DNA from: CAZEQK01 sp964514395
Lineage (GTDB): Bacteria; Bacillota; Bacilli; Tepidibacillales; Tepidibacillaceae
Direction of reading: 5' to 3'
DNA: 47,004 bases
Assembly (NCBI GenBank): GCA_964514395.1
Contig: CAZEQK010000024.1
Location: forward strand, 1-47,004
Below are positions 24,654 through 32,204 of this stretch, in pieces (position 1 is the stretch's first letter; every line of letters starts with the position of its first letter). The translations under genes and the position numbers were made by a program. Below the pieces are notes generated by a model. It made no database searches. It was not told where the DNA came from and worked only from the letters and a program-made list of their open reading frames with translations.

Positions 24654-25583
24654 ATGGCAACAAATAAACGAGATACACATGAAAGATCGGAACTATATAT
24701 GGATACGATCATCACGATAAAGGTAGTCACTTCTCATTCTCGAGAGAAGGTAGACCAAATTCTAGAAAATGCCTTTAAAGCATTTCAGTTCGTTGAAAAT
24801 GTATGTAGTCGTTTTAACGAAGAAAGTGAAGTTAGTCAGCTTTCCCAGCATATAGGAACTCCCGTACAGGTTAGCAATGTACTCTTTGAAGTAGTTCAAT
24901 TTGCGTTGGTGGTTGCTGATTTAACAAAAGGTGCCTTTGATCCTACGCTAGGCAAGACTCTAGAAAAAAATGGATTTAATCTAAATTATAGAACCGGTCA
25001 TAGCATTACATCAAAAATTGATTTCAATCAGAAAACAAATTATTCGGATGTAGTACTTAATCAAGATAATCGAACCATCCTTCTAAAAAAACCTTTATTG
25101 CTTGATTTAGGAGCGATTGCAAAGGGCTTAGCAGTGGATTTAGCTGTAAAAGAGCTACAGCGCTTTGATGGGTTTATGATAAATGCAGGTGGTGATATTT
25201 TTGCAAGTGGAATTAATGAGTGGGATGAAGCATGGTGCGTAGGAATTCAACACCCCGCAAAAAGGGATGAAATTATAGGTAAACTTATCATTCATGATGC
25301 TGCTGTTTGTACGTCAGGTAGCTATGAAAGGGTAAGTCCGTTAGATAAAGATAGCCATCATCTTATTAATCCAGTATCAGGGAAATCTCAAACTGAACTA
25401 TTAAGTTTAACAGTAGTAGCTCCATACACAATGATGGCGGATGCATTGTCAACAGCAGCTTTTATTCTTGGGAAAGAGAAAGGGCTAGAGTTTTTAGAAA
25501 AGTTGGGTGTCAATGGGTTATTGGTGACATCTTCATTAGAAACATATATGACGAAGGAAATGAGGGATTATATAGATGAATAA
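24654..25583 (+). CDS. apbE: FAD:protein FMN transferase
   Basis: This encodes 309 residues. ApbE motifs are ELYMDTIITIKV, DLTKGAFDPTLGKTL, LLDLGAIAKGLAVDLAV, MINAGGDIFASG, CTSGSYERV, HHLINPVSGKS and ADALSTAAFILG, the last containing the Mg2+-binding Asp and Thr. The enzyme splits FAD and transfers FMN to a Thr in a target SGAT motif, as in the gene just upstream. There is no clear signal peptide or lipobox, so export is uncertain; many Gram-positive homologues are lipoproteins. A GGGGGAT site 9 nt upstream supports ATG at 24654. It overlaps the next gene by 8 bp. Confidence 0.92.
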   Translation: MATNKRDTHERSELYMDTIITIKVVTSHSREKVDQILENAFKAFQFVENVCSRFNEESEVSQLSQHIGTPVQVSNVLFEVVQFALVVADLTKGAFDPTLGKTLEKNGFNLNYRTGHSITSKIDFNQKTNYSDVVLNQDNRTILLKKPLLLDLGAIAKGLAVDLAVKELQRFDGFMINAGGDIFASGINEWDEAWCVGIQHPAKRDEIIGKLIIHDAAVCTSGSYERVSPLDKDSHHLINPVSGKSQTELLSLTVVAPYTMMADALSTAAFILGKEKGLEFLEKLGVNGLLVTSSLETYMTKEMRDYIDE

Positions 25584-26433
25584 TAAAAGAAGAAGAAATA
25601 TAAATAAATTTGAGCCTCCTAGAAAGAAGAAAAAGTTTATCTTATCTCCTAAAAAGTATGTGTTGATGGTACTCCTATTATTGATGGGTATTTCACTTAT
25701 GAAATCAGGAACGATGGGTGAGGTCATTAATACGGGTGCATCTATGCTGACAGCTCTAATCCTAGATGCAATGATTGGGATATACCAAAATAGAAAAAAG
25801 CTATTTTCTGATGGTGGGATTGTAACTGGTCTTATTGTTGCCCTTGTGTTAAGCTCTTTTGTTTCATGGTACATTTCAGCATTAACAACTGCAATCGCAA
25901 TTCTATCAAAGCATCTATTTAAAATAAAAAGAAAGCCTGTCTTTAATCCAGCAGCCTTTGGATTATTAGTATCTATATACTTATTTTCAAGTGGGCAGAG
26001 CTGGTGGGGTGGATTATCAACCTTACCTGGTTGGTTTGTTATTTTCTTATTAATCGGAGGGTTTTTAGTAACGAAAAAGGTGAATAAATTTCTACAAGTA
26101 TTTGCCTATTTAGGTACTACATTTATCTTGGTGCTTACCTTTGGTATACAGCATAATGAAGTAGTAGGAGATATCTTACGTATGCCTTATATTAATGCAA
26201 CACTATTCATGGCATTCTTCATGTTAACAGACCCACCAACCTCGCCTAGTAAATATGTTAGTCAAGTATTTTTTGGAATGATGACTGCAATAATAAGTGT
26301 GCTCATCTATTTGAAATTCGGTGGTATTCAGTTTTTATTAATTGGTCTATTAGTGGCAAATGGCTGGAATGCACTTAGATCAGTATTGACAAAGAAGCCT
26401 GTAAAAAAGACTGCATTAGAAGCATTATATTAG
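25576..26433 (+). CDS. RnfD/NqrB-like membrane subunit
   Basis: This encodes 285 residues. A basic cytosolic start (NNKRRRNINKFEPPRKKKK) precedes 8-9 membrane helices. The RnfD/NqrB pattern is clear in IVTGLIVALVLSS, KPVFNPAAFGLLVS and FMLTDPPTSPSK, the last being the usual RnfD loop. The chain is shorter than true RnfD (about 350 residues), and the usual flavinylation motif in the periplasmic loop was not found. It overlaps apbE by 8 bp. With an FMN-binding domain protein and ApbE it forms a minimal membrane electron-transfer unit, perhaps passing electrons to quinones or to outside acceptors. The other Rnf subunits are not present, so it is not a full Rnf complex. Confidence 0.82.
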   Translation: MNNKRRRNINKFEPPRKKKKFILSPKKYVLMVLLLLMGISLMKSGTMGEVINTGASMLTALILDAMIGIYQNRKKLFSDGGIVTGLIVALVLSSFVSWYISALTTAIAILSKHLFKIKRKPVFNPAAFGLLVSIYLFSSGQSWWGGLSTLPGWFVIFLLIGGFLVTKKVNKFLQVFAYLGTTFILVLTFGIQHNEVVGDILRMPYINATLFMAFFMLTDPPTSPSKYVSQVFFGMMTAIISVLIYLKFGGIQFLLIGLLVANGWNALRSVLTKKPVKKTALEALY

Positions 26434-26456
26434 ATATATAGTAAACCTTCATTTAT

Positions 26457-26504
26457 AAAAAAAGGATTCATGTCCTCTGTAATAAGAGGTATGAATCCTT
26501 TTTT
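26457..26504. terminator. Bidirectional terminator between the flavin module and the kinase gene
   Basis: AAAAAAGGATTCAT and ATGAATCCTTTTTT make a long outer stem with an inner CCTCT/AGAGG. It serves the convergent operons on both sides. Confidence 0.9.
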
Positions 26505-26531
26505 ATGGAATAGAATGAGAAACATCTTTTT

Positions 26532-27788
26532 TTAGATTGATTTAATTGGTAAGTGGATGGTCATTTTCGTTCCTTTATGAAGGATGCTGTCTACCTTTAT
26601 TTCACCCTCATGTGCATGTACTATCCATTTTGCGATAGATAATCCTAAGCCAACACCACCCTCTGTTCTTGATCTACTCTTATCTGTACGATAGAAACGA
26701 TCAAAAATATAAGGGATTTCTGAGCTAGGAATTCCTATACCTGTATCGTCAATCGTTAGACTGATCGCATTTTTTTCTTTATAACAGCTAACGTGGACTT
26801 CTCCATTTTCAGGTGTATATTTAATTGCATTATCTAATAAAATAATCAAAAGCTGATGCAACCGATCTTCATCACCATAAAATGATATATTGTTCGTGAT
26901 TTTTTGTGAGAGTATCATATTCTTCGCATCAGTAATTGGTTGAAACTTTTGTATTACATTATGGATGAGAACATCCAATTGTAACCAATGACGTTCGATT
27001 AATAATTGATCTGAATCGGTTTTAGCAAGGGTTAAAAGATCAGAAACTAGCTTATTCATCCTTTTTATTTCTTGAAGACTGATATAGATGGGCAAGCTTT
27101 CTTCCTCTATCGTATGTTCTGGATGATGAAAAAGTAATTCTAGATGTGTCTGTATGACCGATAAAGGTGTTCTTAGTTCATGAGAAGCATCAGCAACAAA
27201 TTGGGTTTGCTTATTCCAAGACCTCTTAATAGGCATGAGTGATCGATTAGCTAAAAAAAGACCAATAAGAAAAGAGATGATTAATCCAAGAATAATTCCC
27301 ATAAGAATGATATAAAGAAGGTGCCTTAATACTAAGGTTTCAGAATCAATATTTTGAATTAATTCAATGGTCTTCACGGATTGAGAAGGAGTGAAGCTTA
27401 TTGCCCTATCGCCAACATCTATCTTATATATACGATAGTGATGGTCATCAATAGACTGGCTCCATATATCCTGTTCATGTGATAAGGTTTGTTTAAAATA
27501 ACGAATATCAGTTGAATAAATCCCGTTTTCAGGGATAACTTCTATTAGCTGATTTTCGTGATTCCAAAATAGATAAACGATTTTTCGTTCAACTTCCCGT
27601 TTGTGCTCTTTTATTTCATGTAAATCATTATTTTGTATTTCTTCTGCAATAGTAATCAGTCTACTGTCAATATCACTGTTTATTAGGTGTACCATATAAA
27701 AATATAAAGTAATACCGAAAGTGGATAAAATAATGAAGAATACAATAGTATTTAGAATGACTAATTTTATTCTAGTTTTTTTGAACAT
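26532..27788 (-). CDS. Sensor histidine kinase
   Basis: This encodes 418 residues from ATG at 27788 (AAAGAGGAAG upstream); it overlaps the end of the regulator gene by 17 bp. Two membrane helices (residues 9-34 and 155-181) flank an extracellular sensor of about 120 residues without a recognised fold. The HisKA domain has DASHELRTPLS with His203. The ATPase has N box DNAIKYTP, G1 DTGIGIP, F box FYRTDKSRSR and G2 GVGLGLSIAKWIV, all intact. The layout resembles OmpR/EnvZ-type kinases of the YcbM or BaeS kind. Together with the adjacent regulator, and convergent with the flavin module, it may control that module, but the link is only positional. Confidence 0.9.
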   Translation of the reverse strand: MFKKTRIKLVILNTIVFFIILSTFGITLYFYMVHLINSDIDSRLITIAEEIQNNDLHEIKEHKREVERKIVYLFWNHENQLIEVIPENGIYSTDIRYFKQTLSHEQDIWSQSIDDHHYRIYKIDVGDRAISFTPSQSVKTIELIQNIDSETLVLRHLLYIILMGIILGLIISFLIGLFLANRSLMPIKRSWNKQTQFVADASHELRTPLSVIQTHLELLFHHPEHTIEEESLPIYISLQEIKRMNKLVSDLLTLAKTDSDQLLIERHWLQLDVLIHNVIQKFQPITDAKNMILSQKITNNISFYGDEDRLHQLLIILLDNAIKYTPENGEVHVSCYKEKNAISLTIDDTGIGIPSSEIPYIFDRFYRTDKSRSRTEGGVGLGLSIAKWIVHAHEGEIKVDSILHKGTKMTIHLPIKSI

Positions 27789-28464
27789 GGTCATCTTCCT
27801 CTTTAAGCATAAATCCAATACCACGAATGGTTTTTATGACATGGTCATAATGATAATGACTCAATTTTTTTCTTAAGTGATGCACATATACATCGACTAC
27901 ACTTAAGCCTGCATCTGAACTAAACCCCCAAATTCGATTGAAAATTTGATCTCGTAATAAAATTTGTTCCTTATTACGAATAAAATATTCCAATAATTGA
28001 TACTCCTTCACAGTCAAATGGAGTTTATTGTTATGAATGTAACCATCATGCTCAAGCTCATTTATTTTTATTGGACCATATCGATATTCATTTTCAGTGT
28101 ACGATTCATTGTCTCTGAGTAAAACTCTTAATCTTGCAAGTAGTTCTGGTACTGCAAAGGGTTTAATTAGATAATCATTAGCACCAGAGTCAAGTCCCTT
28201 AACTCTATCCTCCACACTATCCTTTGCTGTCAATAGCAGAATAGGTGTTTTTATAGCGTTTGAACGTAATTCTTTAACGATAGAAAATCCATCTAATTGT
28301 GGCAGCATAATATCTAAAATAATTGCATCATAGATACCTTGTTTAGCTAATAGCAATCCTTCGTCTCCAGTCGATGCATCATCGATTTCATAATTATTTT
28401 CCTTCAAAACTCGAATCATACCGTCTAATAGTGGTTTATTATCCTCGATAACTAATATTTTCAT
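27772..28464 (-). CDS. OmpR-family response regulator
   Basis: This encodes 230 residues from ATG at 28464 (AAGGTG upstream); an in-frame start at 28488 is less likely. The receiver domain has the acid pocket DN near residue 8, phospho-acceptor Asp51 in IILDIMLP, Thr in LLLTAKD and Lys in DYLIKPFAVPELLAR. The C-terminal winged-helix DNA-binding domain (LTVKEYQLLEYFIRN, IRDQIFNRIWGF-like and HHLRKKL) is of the OmpR/PhoB kind. It forms an operon with the kinase gene. Direct repeats that it might bind were not found in the flavin-module leader, but the perfect inverted repeat at 23838-23864 is a candidate. Confidence 0.92.
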   Translation of the reverse strand: MKILVIEDNKPLLDGMIRVLKENNYEIDDASTGDEGLLLAKQGIYDAIILDIMLPQLDGFSIVKELRSNAIKTPILLLTAKDSVEDRVKGLDSGANDYLIKPFAVPELLARLRVLLRDNESYTENEYRYGPIKINELEHDGYIHNNKLHLTVKEYQLLEYFIRNKEQILLRDQIFNRIWGFSSDAGLSVVDVYVHHLRKKLSHYHYDHVIKTIRGIGFMLKEEDDHVQKN

Positions 28465-28595
28465 GAAATATCTATCACACCTTATCACATGATTAACAAT
28501 ATTTTTATATGTATTAAATATATCATATATAGCATTTCAAACCTATGCTAACCAAAGAATATAACTTAAAAATCTAAATATTTAAACTTTTGGTA

Positions 28596-28622
28596 TTGAC
28601 TTTTTATTATAATCATTATAAT
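28596..28622 (+). promoter_or_regulatory. Probable promoter of the methionine operon
   Basis: TTGACT at 28596-28601 is followed at 15 bp by TATAAT at 28617-28622; a TAATAT two bases on gives the usual 17-bp spacing. It lies 30 bp upstream of the first S-box leader. Confidence 0.5.
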
Positions 28623-28651
28623 ATATCTTTAACAATTTAACCTAATAAAGT

Positions 28652-28791
28652 TTCTTATCTAGAGAGGTGGAGGGACTGGCCCGATGAAACCCAGCAACCG
28701 GTTAAGTAAACACGGTGCTAACTCCTGCAGAGCTTTTTGCTTTGAAAGATAAGAAGAGTGCGAGCATCTCTTCTTAATGAGATGTTTTTTT
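28652..28791 (+). ncRNA. SAM-I (S-box) riboswitch, copy 1, with terminator
   Basis: The aptamer (28652-28755) has the S-box core AGAGGTGGAGGGACTGGCCC, then GATGAAACCC and AGCAACC, enclosed by P1 (TTCTTATCT with AGATAAGAA). A terminator follows: CATCTC (28765-28770), GAGATG (28779-28784) and seven T. The P1 3' side AAGAAGAG can pair instead with CTCTTCTT in the terminator, the standard antiterminator. With SAM bound, P1 forms and transcription stops. It differs from copy 2 at two or three aptamer positions only. Confidence 0.95.
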
Positions 28792-28818
28792 ATATAAAAA
28801 AATGCAAATAAATAGAGA

Positions 28819-28957
28819 TTCTTATCTAGAGAGGTGGAGGGACTGGCCCGATGAAACCCGGCAACCGGTTAAGTAAACACGGTGCTAACTCCTGCAGAGC
28901 TTTTTGCTCTGAAAGATAAGAAGAGATAAAAACCTCTTCTTATAAAGAGGTTTTTTA
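28819..28957 (+). ncRNA. SAM-I (S-box) riboswitch, copy 2, with terminator
   Basis: This is a near-identical second aptamer (28819-28922), starting 167 nt after the first. It is followed by its own terminator (CCTCTT with AAGAGG and a T tract to 28957) and the same AAGAAGAG/CTCTTCTT antiterminator pairing. The metX ribosome binding site lies 15 bp beyond. Both copies must read through for the operon to be expressed. Confidence 0.95.
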
Positions 28958-28986
28958 TTTTAGATCTTCAAAAGGAGGTATAGGAA

Positions 28987-30072
28987 ATGGCTATTGCCAA
29001 GCTAGAGAGCAACTATGAACAGGGCATGATAAAAATTGGGGATTTGCAGTTAGAATCTGGCAAAATTCTTCAGGATGTTGAAATAGCTTATGAACGAACT
29101 GGACCTGTTAAAGCACCTATTATCTTGGTATGTCATGCACTAACTGGGAATCAATATGCAGTAGGTCATCAAGATAATATTGGCTGGTGGTCGGGATTAA
29201 TCGGTCCATATGGTTGGATTGATACCAATCGTTTTCAAGTGATTACGACAAATGTGGTTGGAGGATGTAATGGATCCACTGGTCCCAACAGTATAAATCC
29301 TCAAACGGGAACAGAGTATAAAACTAATTTTCCATTTATAAGCATCAGGGACATGGTAAAAGCACAATATCTAGCAATGGAGCATTTAGGTATCATGCAC
29401 CTTCATGCTGTAATAGGGGGTTCTTTAGGGGGAATGCAGGTTTTAGAGTGGGGCATTCTTTATCCAACCTTTATGAATTTGTTAATTCCGATCGCTGTTA
29501 CACCGTATTTAAGTGATTTTGCTATTGCGTTTAATGCGATCGCTAGACAAGCGATTATGCAAGATCCTATATGGAATAATGGTAATTACTCAGATAAAGA
29601 GCAAAATCTTTCAGGTTTAAGCATAGCTAGAATGCTAGGGATGATTACCTATCGTTCATCACAGCTATTTAATCATCGATTTAATCGAAAAATTCAACAG
29701 CAATGGGGACAGTCTCATGATGAGGTAGCATTTGAAGTAGAATCCTATTTGCTTCACCAAGGGAAAAAGCTGATTGGCCGGTTTGATCCAAATAGCTATC
29801 TTTATTTATTAAAAGCAATGGATAGCCATGATATTGGGCGAGGAAGAGGTGGCTGGGAAAATGCATTAAAAGGCATAAAAGCTTCAGTTCTTTCATTTGG
29901 TTTCCAAGGTGATTTATTATACCCTTCCGAGCAATTAAAGAGATTTGTTTCAGTATTTCAAGCTTTAGGTAAAAAGGCTTCATTTATTCAGGTGGATACC
30001 ACCTTTGGACACGATGGTTTTTTAGTTGAATTTGAGAAATGGGCACCACATATAAAGGTTGGACTCTTATAA
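28987..30072 (+). CDS. metX: Homoserine O-acetyltransferase
   Basis: This encodes 361 residues, ATG with AAAGGAGG upstream. It is an alpha/beta hydrolase with the family landmarks VCHALTGNQYA, GWWSGLIGPYGWIDTNRFQV, the nucleophile elbow GGSLGGMQVLEW, a late acid in GFQGDLLYPSEQL and the catalytic His in TFGHDGFLVE. It acetylates homoserine with acetyl-CoA in the first committed step of methionine synthesis. MetX of this type could also use succinyl-CoA, which cannot be told apart by eye. It is the first gene after the riboswitch pair and the head of the metX-metF-metI-metH operon. Confidence 0.93.
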   Translation: MAIAKLESNYEQGMIKIGDLQLESGKILQDVEIAYERTGPVKAPIILVCHALTGNQYAVGHQDNIGWWSGLIGPYGWIDTNRFQVITTNVVGGCNGSTGPNSINPQTGTEYKTNFPFISIRDMVKAQYLAMEHLGIMHLHAVIGGSLGGMQVLEWGILYPTFMNLLIPIAVTPYLSDFAIAFNAIARQAIMQDPIWNNGNYSDKEQNLSGLSIARMLGMITYRSSQLFNHRFNRKIQQQWGQSHDEVAFEVESYLLHQGKKLIGRFDPNSYLYLLKAMDSHDIGRGRGGWENALKGIKASVLSFGFQGDLLYPSEQLKRFVSVFQALGKKASFIQVDTTFGHDGFLVEFEKWAPHIKVGLL

Positions 30073-30127
30073 ATATAGATCAGATTATTTTATTTGTGAA
30101 TGCAAATCGAAGGGAGCTTGCTAAGAC

Positions 30128-31036
30128 ATGAGTATATATCAGGTTCACGGTTTAAAGGAGAAATTAAAATTAAGGAAATTTGTTACAACGGTTGAATTGG
30201 AGCCACCAAAAGGGGCCGACCCAATGCCAGTGCTAGAAAAAGCGAGCTTGTTAAAGGGACATGTGGATGGCGTCAATATCGCGGATAGCCCCATGGCCAA
30301 ATTAAGAATGAGTCCAATCACATTAGCACATGTCATCCAACAGGATATGGGGATAGAATCGATTTTTCATTTAACCTGTAGAGATAGAAATATCCTAGGA
30401 TTACAATCAGAGCTATTAGGAGCAGCTGCGTTAGGTGTGAAAAATATATTGACATTAACAGGAGACCGGCCAGAAAGAGGAGATCATCCAACTGCAAAAG
30501 GTGTTTTTGAAGTTGATTCTACGGGACTAGCAAGTATAGCGAATCAGTTGAATCATGGCAACGATATGGCTGGCAATGCACTAAATAGTGCTACTCAATT
30601 TTTCATTGGCGGTGCAGCTAATCCTGGAGCAGAAAACATTATGCTTGAAGTAGATAAGCTAAAGCGAAAAATAGATGCCGGGGTTCAATTTATACAAACA
30701 CAGCCTATCTTTCATATTAGTCAAGTAGCGCATTTTTTAGAAAAAACAAAGGAATTACCTGTTCATATCATTTTTGGAATACTTCCATTAAAAAGTGTGA
30801 ATATGGCTAATTATTTAGTTAACAATGTTCCGGGTATTCATATTCCAGATGACACAATAAAAGGGCTACTACATGGAGGACGACAGGCCGGGGTAGAACA
30901 AGCACAGAAGTTAATTAATGAAATAAAGGATATGGTACAAGGTATTCATATATACCCTATTGGAGATTTAAATATTATTTATGAAGTATTAGAAATCTCT
31001 CATAATAGGATAAATGGAAATCGAAATGCAATTTAA
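30128..31036 (+). CDS. metF: Methylenetetrahydrofolate reductase
   Basis: This encodes 302 residues, an (alpha/beta)8 barrel. Family landmarks are TTVELEPPKGADP, VDGVNIADSP, FHLTCRDRN, NILTLTGDRPERGDHP, FFIGGAANPGA and FIQTQPIFHIS. These fit the FAD-dependent reductase that turns 5,10-methylene- into 5-methyl-tetrahydrofolate, the methyl donor for MetH at the operon end. In B. subtilis this activity is fused to a homocysteine methyltransferase (YitJ); here the reductase stands alone and resembles the YitJ C-terminal half. GAAGGGAG precedes ATG. It starts 55 bp after metX and ends 40 bp ahead of metI. Confidence 0.9.
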   Translation: MSIYQVHGLKEKLKLRKFVTTVELEPPKGADPMPVLEKASLLKGHVDGVNIADSPMAKLRMSPITLAHVIQQDMGIESIFHLTCRDRNILGLQSELLGAAALGVKNILTLTGDRPERGDHPTAKGVFEVDSTGLASIANQLNHGNDMAGNALNSATQFFIGGAANPGAENIMLEVDKLKRKIDAGVQFIQTQPIFHISQVAHFLEKTKELPVHIIFGILPLKSVNMANYLVNNVPGIHIPDDTIKGLLHGGRQAGVEQAQKLINEIKDMVQGIHIYPIGDLNIIYEVLEISHNRINGNRNAI

Positions 31037-31076
31037 AAAAACAATGATAAATACTACCACTTGAAAGGAGAAAAAA

Positions 31077-32198
31077 ATGAAAATAGATACGGAATTAGTT
31101 CAAATAGGCAATCGTAAGGATGGGAATGCAGGGTCGATAAGCTATCCAATTTATCAATCAAGTACTTTCTTTCATACATCTGTTGAGGAGGGTGAAGGGT
31201 ATAATTATTCAAGACTAGCAAATCCAACAAGGGATGTATTAGAGGAAGCAATCGCTTCATTAGAAAAGGGTGACAAAGGCTTTGCCTGTAGTTCAGGAAT
31301 GGCAGCCATTCAAACCATATTTGCATTATTTTCTTCCGGGGATCATGTCATTGCTTCGCTTGATATCTATGGAGGTACCTACAAATTATTTGAAGAAATA
31401 TTAAGAAGATATCATTTGGAATTTAGCTATATTGATTTGCGTGATATAGAATTATTGAAAAAAGAGATAAAATCAAACACAAAGGCTATTTTTATTGAAT
31501 CACCAACGAACCCAATGATGCAAGAAGTGGATATTCGTTCTATCGCTGAGATAGCTAAAGGAAAAGGTGTACGAACGATTGTTGATAATACGTTCTTAAC
31601 GCCATACTACCAAACTCCAATCGAACTTGGTGTAGACATTGTTTTCCATAGTGGAACTAAATATCTTGGTGGCCATAATGATTTGTTAGCAGGATTAATC
31701 GTAACAAAAGGGAAAGAATTATCAGAAGAGGTAGGAACCTATTTCAAGACGATTGGTGGAGTATTGGGAGCACAGGACTCTTGGTTATTAATTAGAGGGA
31801 TGAAAACATTGGCTTTACGGATGGATAAGCATCAGGATAATGCAAAAAAAGTTGTTTCCTTTTTACAAGAACACCCTAGTATTGAACAAGTATTTTATCC
31901 AAGTGGAAAGCTAGGACAGACAAAGGGAACGGGTGGTATGGTATCCTTTCGCGTAAAGGATAAAGAACAGATACCTTCCTTTTTAAAGAAGCTAAAGCTT
32001 ATCTCCTTTGCTACTAGCTTAGGTGGTGTAGAGAGCTTATTAACCTATCCAGCATTAAAAACTCATAAGGACATCCCAGAAGAGATACGTAATGAAGTTG
32101 GAGTTTGCGACAGATTACTTCGTATGTCTGTTGGCATAGAGGATGCAGATGATTTAATCGCTGATTTATCACAAGCACTTACTGAAGAAGGGGTTTAG
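31077..32198 (+). CDS. metI: Cystathionine gamma-synthase / O-acetylhomoserine sulfhydrylase
   Basis: This encodes 373 residues, the length of B. subtilis MetI. It is a Cys/Met-metabolism PLP enzyme: YNYSRLANPTRDVLE, CSSGMAAI, SPTNPMMQEVDI, the cofactor Lys in HSGTKYLGGHND, and a C-terminal LGGVESLLTYPA. It condenses O-acetylhomoserine with cysteine to cystathionine. B. subtilis MetI can also use sulfide directly. No cystathionine beta-lyase (metC) follows, so direct sulfhydrylation or a distant metC would be needed for homocysteine. AAAGGAGA precedes ATG. The stop lies 6 bp before metH. The homologous beta-lyase is the main alternative, but gene order favours synthase. Confidence 0.88.
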   Translation: MKIDTELVQIGNRKDGNAGSISYPIYQSSTFFHTSVEEGEGYNYSRLANPTRDVLEEAIASLEKGDKGFACSSGMAAIQTIFALFSSGDHVIASLDIYGGTYKLFEEILRRYHLEFSYIDLRDIELLKKEIKSNTKAIFIESPTNPMMQEVDIRSIAEIAKGKGVRTIVDNTFLTPYYQTPIELGVDIVFHSGTKYLGGHNDLLAGLIVTKGKELSEEVGTYFKTIGGVLGAQDSWLLIRGMKTLALRMDKHQDNAKKVVSFLQEHPSIEQVFYPSGKLGQTKGTGGMVSFRVKDKEQIPSFLKKLKLISFATSLGGVESLLTYPALKTHKDIPEEIRNEVGVCDRLLRMSVGIEDADDLIADLSQALTEEGV

Positions 32199-32204
32199 AG
32201 GCGA

